A stretch of 64,000 bases of DNA from Ctena decussata (Eukaryota; Mollusca; Bivalvia; Lucinida; Lucinidae). The notes under the pieces are model-generated. The model ran no database searches. It was not told where the DNA came from and saw only the letters and a list, made by a program, of their open reading frames with translations. Shown in pieces: positions 55,561-64,000 of the stretch. Each line of letters opens with the position of its first letter. Within the stretch, counting starts at the first letter, position 1. The translations under genes were made by a program, and so were the position numbers. The DNA lies in contig OZ022503.1 in assembly GCA_963989385.1 (NCBI GenBank), positions 93,692,638 to 93,756,637 of the forward strand. The letters run 5' to 3'.

Positions 55561-56030
55561 CCATCAAACTTAATTTTGGAGTCTCTTGCATTTGATTAGA
55601 TTTGTAGAATATTCTCTTTCACTCCATTACTACTGGACTAGTACAACTAACGCTGCTATCGGCTATTGACTAAAGACTAAACTCACCGTTTAGAATAGTG
55701 AACGGCTATATGTATATCCATTGAATTAGATTTAGGTATGTTGCTAAATTAAAACGAGGCCTACAGAGACGAGTGGCAGCCTTGACTTTTTGTAACAATA
55801 CGAGACGCGTGGAAAGTTTGAACCTCAGTGTGAATTATGTTTAGAACTTGTACTCAACATTTCCCCAATCCTCAACAATAAGTAAGAAAGGCTAAAGGTC
55901 ACCTGAAAAAAAAAATATTTAGGTAAAAGAGTACACGTCGATGTTTTTCCGCCATTTTTGGAAAGGGAAACAACAACAATGTTAGTGACTTCCTGGAAGA
56001 TAAATTCCATTAAAATGGGGTCTGCGCTTA
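55560..56030. other. No gene recognised
   Basis: Contains TGGACTAGTACAACTAA and GACTAAAGACTAAAC (55,636-55,685), inverse to a stretch at about 60,300-60,345. No other feature. Confidence 0.35.
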
Positions 56031-56170
56031 AAGGAAAGAACTTTTGGGGGGGGGGGGGGGGGGGGGGCAAGTTATTCTGTTTAACACTTGACTCTCGTTG
56101 AAAAGGGAGGCAAAAATGAAAATGGCAGAGTTGTTTCCTTTGAAAGTATACACATTCACCTTAAGATAAG
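56030..56170 (+). repeat. Family C fragment with 22-base poly(G)
   Basis: AAAGGAAAGAACTT, then an uninterrupted run of 22 G (56,046-56,067), then AAAAGGGAGGCAAAAATGAAA and ATGGCAGAGTTG. The last words match about 30,060-30,095. The G run replaces sequence present in the other copies. Confidence 0.6.
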
Positions 56171-56469
56171 ACATTGACTCTTATTTGTTAAACGTAACTT
56201 CTATCACTCCAACTTCAAAACGTTCAAGTGTAACGTCACGACATGGCCGAGCCCAAAGCGATAACTGCTCTCTCTTTTGCTAGAGCTGTTGCCTGTATGA
56301 CTTCAAAATGTGATAGATAGATTATGCGATTTACGAGTGCTTTCGTTAAGCCGACGTCAACATTAAATTTGCACTGCACGGCGATCCTGAACATTGAGTG
56401 ACAGTAAATAATGAAAACCTAAAATATAACTTGCTTGAAGCCAATACTTGAATCGGCATTTGGTTTGAT

Positions 56470-56720
56470 GGTTTGTTGTTTGTTTTACTGAGTGATAATA
56501 TTTGAGTTACGTCGAGCCGTCTCACAACGCGATAGTAGAAAGGAAACATACGGTTGAGACAAAGACGAGGAAGAGAAAATTATAATCCAGCAGGACTCCC
56601 AACCCCTCCGCCCTCCTCAACTCTCCGCGCCGATCTGTTGCAAGCATTTTAGTCCTATTCGAAAGTCCATCACACCAAACAGTGGCAGTCTGATGAAAGT
56701 CAGTACTTAGCCAGTTAGGA
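56470..56720 (+). repeat. Family B dispersed repeat, diverged
   Basis: GAGCCGTCTCACAACGCGAT, ATCTGTTGCAAGCATTTTAG, GTCCTATTCGAAAGTCC and CACCAAACAGTGGCAG follow the order of the family B copies at 23.2 and 59.6 kb. Confidence 0.45.
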
Positions 56721-56837
56721 ACCATTTTAAAATGAAATACTTGCTACCCCTGGACAATTGTAAAAGGCAAATGGTCCCTTCCTTTAAAAGTTGTCTTCTG
56801 CATTACTTAGACAAGACACATGAATTTTATTCTATTT

Positions 56838-57050
56838 ATCTAGGGTTAGTCTAGAGTCGCAACTCGCTTTGTTTCCTTGATACCTGTCAGTACAGTCCAA
56901 ACATATTTGTGATAGAATCTTGTATAGCATTTTTTCCTTGGGAGGGGGATTCATCTAGGGTCAGTCTAGAGTCGCAACTCGCTATGTTTCCTTGAAACTA
57001 GTCAGTACAGTCCAAACATATTTGTGATAGAAACTTGTATAATATTCACG
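56838..57050 (+). repeat. 115-bp tandem duplication
   Basis: ATCTAGGGTTAGTCTAGAGT at 56,838 recurs as ATCTAGGGTCAGTCTAGAGT at 56,953. The ~100 bases that follow, including CAGTCCAAACATATTTGTGA, match with few changes. Confidence 0.85.
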
Positions 57051-57079
57051 TATTGCGCATCTGCGGCTAAATGTTACAT

Positions 57080-57975
57080 CGGAATGAGGTCCTGTTCATA
57101 CATTCACGTTTCGTTCACACATGGACAGTCCCATTAACACGTAGAGGATCCGTTGAAAAATGCAAGCCCCGTTCCTATATGGACATCTCGTTCGCATATG
57201 TAGTTCCCTTTCGCAGGTACAGCCTTGCAGATGTCGTTCACTTGTGCAGGCCCTGTTCACATATAGCGGTTCAATACACATGTGGAGGTCCGTTCACTTG
57301 TGGAAGATCCTTTTACAGGTGGCGGTTCTGTTCGCAAATGCAGTTCCTGATCACAAATGGAGGACCCGTTCACAAATGAAGGTTCCTTTCTCACATGCGG
57401 ATCCCGTTAACACGTGGAGGTCCCGTTTACACTTCACAGGCGCAGAGCCCATTCAACCGTGGATTGTCCGTTCGCCTGTGGCGATCCCTTGCATACTTGT
57501 ATAATCAGACTGCAGGTCCCGTTTTACGTGCTGGATCTTTGAAAAATACAGGACCCGCGAAGGTCTCCATCTAGCGTGCAGCACATTTTCACAGGTGGGT
57601 GTCCCGTTCATACGTACATATGTACCTATCTCGTTCACACGTCCCGTCCCGTTTATATGTGAAGATCTCGTCCACACCTGGAGCAGCCATTCTAACAAGC
57701 AGAAATATTCATACATGGAGGCCCTGTCAGACGTAGAATACATGTTCACACGTGCAGGTCAAGTTAACATCTTCTTGTTTGGTTCACATATAGCGGTTTC
57801 GTTCACACCTGGTGAATCCTTTCCGACCATGGAGGTCACTGGAGGAGATTCAATTCACATTACCTGTTGTTTTTTCGTTGTTTTCACTGATGACCCGCCC
57901 ATTTACATGCCAAGGTCTCGTTCACACATGGAGGACCAGTTCAGGCACGAAAGGCGTTACACATGGAGATTCTAG
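57080..57975 (+). repeat. Degenerate minisatellite, ~20-25-bp unit
   Basis: About 40 imperfect units around CCCGTTCACACGTGGAGGTC (variants GTTCACATATGTAGTTCCC, GTTCACTTGTGGAAGATCC, GTTAACACGTGGAGGTCC). The unit length is irregular, so open frames of about 100-126 codons run through several frames on both strands. These are repeat translations and not supported as genes. Confidence 0.8.
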
Positions 57976-58034
57976 AAATCACCTTTACCCTATGCAAAGA
58001 GGAGTTTGGTACCCTCAGAATTTGACATGTGTCC

Positions 58035-58260
58035 TACCGAGCCGTCTAGCGCAGTCGGCAGCACGTCGGTCTGCAGATCAAGCGGTCGGGAGTTCGATTC
58101 CCAGCCCGGCCCCTGAACAGTCGTGAAGATTGGTCATGATATATTTTCTACGCTCATTCTCTTCCTTCCGCTGACTTAAGAGCAGTTGTGAGTTTGTTTG
58201 TTTTGTTGAGTATTTACGGCCCAGTAATCAGCTAAGGTCATGTCTAGGCGGTCAGTTAAC
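58035..58260 (+). mobile_element. tRNA-derived SINE
   Basis: GTCTAGCGCAGTCGGCAGCA (A box) and GGGAGTTCGATTCCCAGCCC (B box with paired T stem), then ATATTTTCTACGCTCATTCT, CCGCTGACTTAAGAGCAGTT and a body ending near GTCTAGGCGGTCAGTTAAC. Same family as 44,515-44,720. Confidence 0.8.
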
Positions 58261-58369
58261 CTACTCAAACTATTCCATGACACTGTTCCATGATATGACC
58301 CATGTTCCTTCTTTTGAATGTGTTCTCTGCTCTCGAAGAAGCTCTTTAAGATTTTAATTAGACCTCCTA

Positions 58370-58566
58370 AACGTTTAACCAGTACTTAGTGCACATACTT
58401 TCGCCAGTAACTGACAACTGCCCTTCTTGAATCAGCAGAAGGGAAAGAATGACCGTAGAAAATATTTCATGATCAGTCTCCAAGAGCGTTATGTGGCCTG
58501 TCTGGGAATCGATCTCAGGACCCCTTGACCTGCAGTCTGACGCGCTGCCGACTGCGCTAGCGGGCC
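58370..58566 (-). mobile_element. tRNA-derived SINE, inverted neighbour
   Basis: On the minus strand: CGCTAGCGCAGTCGGCAGCG, GAGATCGATTCCCAGACAGG, ATATTTTCTACGGTCATTCT, AGAAGGGCAGTTGTCAGTTA and ATGTGCACTAAGTACTGGTT. Head and body match the 58,035 copy, so the two form an inverted pair about 100 bases apart. Confidence 0.8.
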
Positions 58567-58569
58567 GCC

Positions 58570-58745
58570 GGCAAGGGTAGTTGTCTGTTACTGGCGGAAG
58601 TATGTGCACTCAGTATTGGTAACCAGGTTAACCGCTTAGTATGTCTAAGCCTGCCCAGACACAGTGTGACGGCAGATGAACTGACAGGCTTGTGGTCCCT
58701 CATCCAGTCTCGTTGAGGCGGTTCGGATGAGGGGTTTATAAGCAG
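58570..58745 (+). mobile_element. SINE body fragment without head
   Basis: AGTTGTCTGTTACTGGCGGA, ATGTGCACTCAGTATTGGTA and TCTAAGCCTGCCCAGACACA match the 3' body of the same SINE family. Its head is missing and it abuts the head of the inverted copy, so one has inserted into the other. Confidence 0.7.
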
Positions 58746-59044
58746 ATCTGACAAAAATTGTCACCCATTGCCCACTCGCATCTAGAACTATGCAACTTAT
58801 TTTCCTAATGTCGTCATTCTATTCTATGCTGAAGCTTTCTTCGAGTGTTTTACATGCAATTATGTTGCATTTGGACCTATACCTCGGATAGTGGTGCTGG
58901 TCTTGTAAGTCTGCTGAGCACTTTACACAAAAGCATTGCTTAGCCGTTCGTATGAGCGTTCTTGTCATATATTTCGACGTTTCGCTCTTCTTCTATTCCA
59001 GATAATAACTTAAACCGAGGCCCCAATCAATCTATCGTACTCAG

Positions 59045-59274
59045 GCACGTTTTGGGGCGGCTAGGTCGGATACCGATCCCAGGATCAACGTGCACACTAT
59101 CTTTGAATTTGACACAGATGACAGACGGACTCGGGCACCCAGACGGTTCTATTATGGATTCGTTCCGCGGAGCCGCTGGGAAGGACCCGTTTTTGGAGGC
59201 ATTGGGGAAAATGTGTATGCTAGGTCACTATCACAGTATATTTATATAGACTCTACACTGTTAGGAGCTTATTA
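59045..59274 (+). CDS. Possible terminal coding exon (unrecognised)
   Basis: After an acceptor-like CAATCTATCGTACTCAG a GC-richer frame gives ARFGAARSDTDPRINVHTIF, then an Arg/Tyr-rich part (RRFYYGFVPRSRWEGP, VFGGIGENVYARSLSQ) ending SQYIYIDSTLLGAY at a TAG (59,272-59,274). Composition and residue order look more protein-like than the surroundings. A second frame is open over the same bases from another acceptor (TTCTATTCCAG at about 59,001). No homology comes to mind and no partner exon is evident, so it remains a candidate. Confidence 0.25.
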
Positions 59275-59384
59275 GAATTGGCAAAATATCCGATTTGCCC
59301 CGTATGCTACGAAATTTTGCAAAACAAGGAGAAAGAGGTGATGGAAAACTAATGAAACCATTTCATTTATAATTTCATTTTACT

Positions 59385-59460
59385 TTTTTTTCTTTTTTTT
59401 GTTTTTTTTTTTTTTTTTTTGGGGGGGGAGGGGGGAGGGGGGAGGAGGAGAGAGAAGGAA
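59385..59460 (+). repeat. Poly(T) followed by G-run tract
   Basis: T runs up to 59,420, then GGGGGGGGAGGGGGGAGGGG and GGAGGAGG (59,421-59,448), then purine-rich sequence. Four or more G runs separated by single A can form a G-quadruplex on the plus strand. Confidence 0.85.
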
Positions 59461-59629
59461 AATAAAGAGCTGTGACGCGTTAAGATGTTTGAAAGTATTT
59501 GCTTTCAGCCGGAGCCCATATACAGGTCCGACTCTCATACCATTGCACCAGGGTAGTATATGTAGTTGTAGGATTTAAAAAAAAAATTATTTCTTTGTTT
59601 ACGACAATGACAGCGGGAGGTAATTAGTT

Positions 59630-59870
59630 GTTTGGTCGTTTAGGTTTTAACGGCCCTTTGAGATAGTATTTAAGTCTATATCGGGCCGTCTCCCAGAGAG
59701 TAGGCGAGAAAGGAGAAAGGACAGAGAAAAACGTCCAACCAACCCTTCCCGTATCTACTGCAAGATAGCAAGCACTACCGGTCCTTGCCCCAAAATAATC
59801 CAAATAAGTAGGACGCACCAGTACTGAAAGCTACGCATCACCATCGCCCCACCCGACCGCCCAGTTAACC
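59630..59870 (+). repeat. Family B dispersed repeat
   Basis: AACGGCCCTTTGAGATAGTA, CTATATCGGGCCGTCTCCCA, GTATCTACTGCAAG, CCGGTCCTTGCCC and AAGTAGGACGC. This is the best partner of the 23.2-kb copy and is used here as family reference. Confidence 0.7.
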
Positions 59871-61895
59871 CACTAGAGGTAGAAAACACTCCGAGGCTTT
59901 CTCGCCCTCGGAGGACTTTTCCACTCGAATTTTCATCCTACTCATGCTTGTTCCACTGGCTTGTTCAGCCATTTTCAACCCATAAATCAATTACACAAAT
60001 GAATAACAACAACTCATTTTAGTAAAGATGTACAACTATGCACAACGGTGAAATACACGTAACTAGACACGGTTAAATAAATAACAAAGCGTGGCGGATC
60101 TAGCTCGTTTTCCTTTTTTGCTTTATTTGAAAAGAAGGGATTGTGATTTATTATTTGATTGCTATTCAAGAAAGAAACTGGAAAACTTTGTTCACGAACT
60201 TAGAGACCTTATATATGCCACCAAAGGTTTCTGAAGTCGGAAATTTCGTTTTCGCAAACTTGTCAGACAATCCGCCATCGTTAGTTTTTGGCATAGTGTT
60301 TAGTCTTTAGTCGTTGGTCGTTAGTCGAGCCTTAGTTGTACTAGTCCACTAAGCTCTTTGAAATAGTTTAATGAAAGTTTGTAGGGTTGTGTATATTTAT
60401 TGGGCACTGTTTTATGAGTAAGAACCACAGCTTTTGCTTACTAACTTTCTGACTGTACCGCCCTTGCATAAATTTCCTTCTCACTCCATAACCTTTAAAC
60501 GGCCGTATTATACAAATTATGCGCTGCTAATAATGCTCTTGTTACTCTTATCAAAAGGAAAATAGCCGCTTTTGGAATCAATTATCATCTCATTTCTGCC
60601 TTGCATTTGATGTCCTGTGCGACTGTAGTAATTTGCATGATGTTAGAGTATTTCTTTATAGGAATAACCTCTCAGAACAAAGCATTAATCAGAAAAAAAG
60701 TCAGCACAACTAAATTTTATTTCTGCTATGTTGCAAACGCAGTAAGTGATGTTTTAGGATATTGACGACTTCATACAGTTCTTGCTAAAAATAAATAAAG
60801 AAAGAAAGAAAGAAAAAAAAAGCTACTTAAAGTTTGTTTTTATATGCTACACGTAGATAACTTAAAGCCCCTTTCCACGGTCTGTTATCTATAAATAATA
60901 AGGATCAAGTTCTGTTTTTATGATTATCATTTTATTCATGTGTGTCCTCCTGTGTGAGAATAAATAGATGTCACAATGAACCACTCATAATTTCACTAAG
61001 AAAGGAATAATGGCATAACCTCTTATAAAACATAATTAACCCGAAGGAATTGGAAGACAGGAAGTTCAGATGAGTTAATCTAGCATCAAATGATATAGTT
61101 CTTCATCGGCTTGAGCTCTAGCGTCATGTCTATTAAATAAATGAATACAAGAAAATGTATAAGCTATGCATAAAATTGAAAAGAAATAAGTCAATAAAAC
61201 ACTTGACATACATAAAACCCAACAATATGTAAACTGTGACTGCCTAGAAATATATAAATGAGTGCGAACAGGGCATAAATTCATTCACACAAATGCTCGC
61301 AAAATTTCGATACAATCAACACTAGATCAGTGAGCAACTGAATGACATTTTAACTGAAAAACGACAAACTTATATGAAAATGGCAAACCTTCTATTGATG
61401 TGCAACGTTTCAAACGGATTGACCGAAACAGTAAGCAAAGAAATATGCACGTACGTGTTTCAAAAGGTTGCCAGCTGCTACTAAACACTTTGGTTATGCT
61501 CTATTGGGCTTCGGATTGCACTCTGTTTCTTTAAGTGAGAGTAAATTGGATCCGATTCTTTGATAGAGTGGATATTGAATATTTCAAATACTGTAGATAA
61601 ACGCGTATAATTCTTTCCTCAGTACCCTAACCTGTTACCATCTACACCTAAATATCATTTTCTTCGACTGAAGCAGGGTATGGCATTAAATACTTTTATA
61701 ATAGGTATGTTTTGGTTCAAAAGTCGAATTTCTAAAGTTTATGTCGAACGTTTCTGTGACAAAGTCCTTCAGAGAAACTGAGTTCTAAACTGATTTGATG
61801 TATATGTTTAAGGTAATTATTGATTAAAAATGACTTTACTGATAGTTTATCATACCAAGTAGTAGCGGTCAAAGTATGAAAAGAACCATAAACCT
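59870..61895. other. No gene recognised
   Basis: AT-rich, mostly unstructured. Items seen: the hairpin CTCCGAG...CTCGGAG near 59,890-59,925, an inverse partner of the 55.6-kb motif at about 60,300-60,345, and an AAAG-rich tract at 60,795-60,820. Frames up to about 70 codons have no motifs. Confidence 0.45.
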
Positions 61896-61899
61896 TGAA

Positions 61900-62290
61900 A
61901 TCTTTGACAAAGTAAAGAGATCAGGAATTATTAGAATCAGATCCCATATCCCGCCCTCAATACCTAAAGGGAAAAAATATATACATAAATGCCAACGGGT
62001 CATGACAGACAAGCACGGTAAACCAAATGAACTTTTTCCCAAACATATAATCTTTCAGCTACCCTAATTGAAAACAGCAATAGCTTTTTTTCTATTTTGA
62101 TTACAAAAATAGGCAAATAAACATTCACGACAGGTGACCATGATGCCACATGTAACATTAAGGAACCACAGAAGTTCCACCTTGGAACGGTACGAAATAA
62201 ATAACTGTTAGACTGAAGAAAGTTTTAACGGGCCAATACACTCACCCTTGGCCTCTGCAATCGGTCAACCCAACCAGAGATACGTAAACG
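61900..62290 (-). repeat. Family A dispersed repeat, diverged full-length copy
   Basis: The tail end is at 61,905-61,965 (GACAAAGTAAAGAGATCAGG, ATCCCGCCCTCAATAC). The head end is at 62,185-62,290 (CCACCTTGGAACGGTACG, GGGCCAATACACTCACCC). The order is inverse to the 52.68-kb copy and the length is close to the 408-base insertion at 5.56 kb. Confidence 0.55.
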
Positions 62291-62299
62291 CCAAACACG

Positions 62300-62950
62300 G
62301 GCAACAAGAACAGATTTTACGAAGCACATGAAACATCTATTTTTCACCTACATGCATTTGCTATTTTCCTATACATTGATCTAGTTGTAGCACGCTATCA
62401 TCGAGTTTCTTATACTTTTGCATTCTTTGTAAGTCAGCTGTTTGATGGAAACCTGCATCTGCTAATTGCTTCTTATGACAGCAAATAGCGCAGGCGAAGC
62501 CAAGCCGTCGTATGGGGGTTAATTGATCAGAGCATTCGCTGGCTTGAATGATATTATCTGAGCATAGTAAAAAATTAGACAATGATCAAGAATTCATGGT
62601 TTCAAATTAATCTAATTTATGTCAAAATCAAAGTTTTTGCAACTGCTTTAAGTGCCTTGCAATGTTTTGAATAGTGCGTGTTGATTGTCTTAGAAAATGC
62701 GCAATTACCATGAAATAAGAAACAATGATAATAATATGTTAATGTAGAAAAAATGATCTTGCAATGATGCCCTCTAAAACACGATAGAACGGTTACCATA
62801 GGACAAAGAACTATCTTCAGTTTGTGGCTGATGAAGAGTGATATTCTGACTGAGAAAATGCAGAATTAGAACCCCTATTTGAATGGTTGGACAAAAATTA
62901 CACAAGGTATAATTCTATTTTCTTTTCTATCCCATAACCTTACAAATTTA
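62300..62950. other. No gene recognised
   Basis: AT-rich. A 73-codon minus-strand frame near 62.36-62.58 kb has no motif I recognise. Nothing else seen. Confidence 0.4.
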
Positions 62951-62959
62951 AAGAGTAAT

Positions 62960-63640
62960 TTAGCGTCGTTGGGGCACCACAGATAACTTTGAAACGAGCC
63001 CTTTCAACTTTTTCCTGTTTTCAGCTGCCCTAGTTGAGCTGGAAAAGTCCATTCCTGTCTACCCTTTGATATTGAATTCCAACCTCTTCTTCTGTTCACC
63101 TCTTCATCTTTTTCCTTTTACTATGCCCTGTAGAATCGTCTTTGCTAAACCAGAAGGCATTTAAACATGGCCAACCCACCTTAGTTTCCGTTTCTTGACT
63201 AGCGTCAGGAGTTCATCATACTCTCCAATGGCTGCTTTGATCTTTCTGCGAACCTTCTCATTGGTTATACGGTCCTTTTACAAAATGTTCAGCATCTCAT
63301 CTCAAAGGTCTGCGTTTTGTTTTCTCTAATATGTTCTTAAAAGTAAGATCCTTTGGAAGCACGGAACACACCAAAGAATAGAAAATAGCAGACTCTGTTT
63401 AATTGAGACTGTTCATGTCTAGTAAGGAAAGGTGCGACACCAGCCACGCCCCTAGCACCAGCTTAAGCGGAACTCTATTTTCAGAATTACTCATATTAAC
63501 TCAATGATCCCAAAGGACCAGAAAATACAATCTGCACTATGTTGATGTACGGGGAGACATTTTACGGTCGCCATACTCTACTCTTACTCTACTGTCAAGG
63601 TCCACGATTCACAGGCATACAGGAATATGGAAATGACAAG
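62960..63640 (-). pseudogene. LINE reverse transcriptase C-terminal remnant
   Basis: Read on the minus strand: LYACESWTLTVE (63,575-63,640), QTFEMRC, then KDRITNEKVRRKIKAAIGEY and LLTLVKKRKLRWVGHV (63,170-63,276), GLAKTILQG, and SSTRAAENRKKLKGLV ending SVVPQR (about 62,965). This is the familiar tail of a LINE endonuclease-reverse transcriptase (ACESWTLT ... ITNEEVR ... RRKLKWYGHV ... SVVPQRP). Several stops, frameshifts and an unrelated ~230-base segment (63,310-63,560) interrupt it. It is unlike the 9.9-kb remnant, so a different LINE lineage. Confidence 0.8.
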
Positions 63641-63884
63641 GAAGAACACAAGTTTCTACTTTGATCCAAGAAATAAAATAGAGATAAACCCAAACTGATG
63701 ACAACAAGTACCAGTTAAATACAAAATGATTTGTTCAATATAATCTGACAAAAACGGCAAACGTTGACAAAGTTTAAATACATACGGAGCAGTTGTCTCA
63801 GATATTGGTTGTGAACTGAAGGGTCCATACAAAATTTGAAATCCCCTGTAAAATAATCTTCCAATATGTTTGTGAAACAAGGAT

Positions 63885-63930
63885 CTAAATAGAAAAAAAA
63901 GAAAAACAAAACAAAACAAAACAAAAAAAT
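63885..63930 (+). repeat. A-rich (AAAAC)n microsatellite
   Basis: AAAAAAAAGAAAAAC followed by ACAAAACAAAACAAAACAAA. Simple sequence, no other meaning visible. Confidence 0.9.
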
Positions 63931-64000
63931 GCCTTTTAGATATTAAACTACTGAATATTAATTAATAGCGGTAGAAGAACCACATATTATAAATAATGTG

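Noticed and set aside
57071..58126. Frames of about 100-126 codons on both strands
   Set aside because: They are translations of the degenerate minisatellite and of the adjacent SINE.

Overview
The window looks like repeat-packed, AT-rich intergenic or intronic DNA from an animal, most likely a bivalve mollusc. It contains no bacterial operons, no rRNA and no functional-looking tRNA genes, and I found no complete host gene. Its content is a BEL/Pao LTR retrotransposon, a Ty3/gypsy retrotransposon of the Gmr1 type (integrase upstream of reverse transcriptase), LINE remnants, several tRNA-derived SINEs, mariner-type terminal repeats, foldback MITEs, and short-period repeats rich in the words GACCTTGACC and GTCCGTCC. 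I recognise these from clam and mussel genomes, but the assignment rests on memory of such repeats and not on a search.

Layout. 0-3.2 kb: fragments of a dispersed ~400-bp family (called family A here) and a palindromic MITE whose right half is tandemly duplicated. 3.25-6.19 kb: a large palindrome with a family A copy in its right arm only. 6.4-7.3 kb: a mariner-type MITE. 7.45 kb: a possible short first exon. 7.6-9.7 kb: a cluster of dispersed repeats and a SINE. 9.87-11.15 kb: a LINE 3' end and a small foldback. 12.2-14.3 kb: degenerate tandem repeats. 14.4-15.7 kb: a SINE and two copies of a ~240-bp foldback MITE (family D). 16,046-22,906: an exact three-copy tandem array of a 2,287-bp unit. 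23,800-28,612: a 4.8-kb diverged foldback. 29-31 kb: MITEs and SINE fragments.

31,127-38,384 is a BEL/Pao element with both LTRs, a primer binding site and decayed gag-pol. Between integrase and the 3' LTR, in the position where retroviruses carry env, it has an intact 289-codon C2H2 zinc-finger ORF. The ATG of this ORF sits one base after a good splice acceptor, and a strong splice donor lies just after the primer binding site, so a retrovirus-like spliced subgenomic mRNA is predicted. 39.1-40.2 kb: tandem repeats ending in a hairpin. 40.6-40.8 kb: a LINE RT fragment. 42,134-43,952: a second mariner-type element carrying a duplicated module.

44,958-52,409 is a compound LTR-retrotransposon locus. 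A nearly intact Gmr1-like gag-PR-IN-RT-RH element (one in-frame TAG between IN and RT) has a ~222-bp LTR upstream and an unrelated ~608-bp LTR downstream. Upstream of it lies a 1,111-bp inverted copy of its own 3' end, then the primer site and a short internal segment of a miniature (TRIM-like) element ending in a second, inverted copy of the 222-bp LTR. That short LTR contains a tRNA-like A box and B box, reminiscent of plant Cassandra elements that carry 5S RNA in their LTRs. An inversion between the two short LTRs would turn the locus into a simple tandem array: long LTR - mini internal region - short LTR - gag-pol - long LTR.

52.4-64 kb is again mixed repeats: a family A copy, mollusc-type tandem repeats, a degenerate ~20-25-bp minisatellite (57.1-58.0 kb), a head-to-head SINE pair, a possible terminal exon near 59.1 kb, a poly(T)/G-run tract, and a LINE C-terminal relic (62.96-63.64 kb). 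Coordinates of diverged repeats are approximate because they were read by eye.
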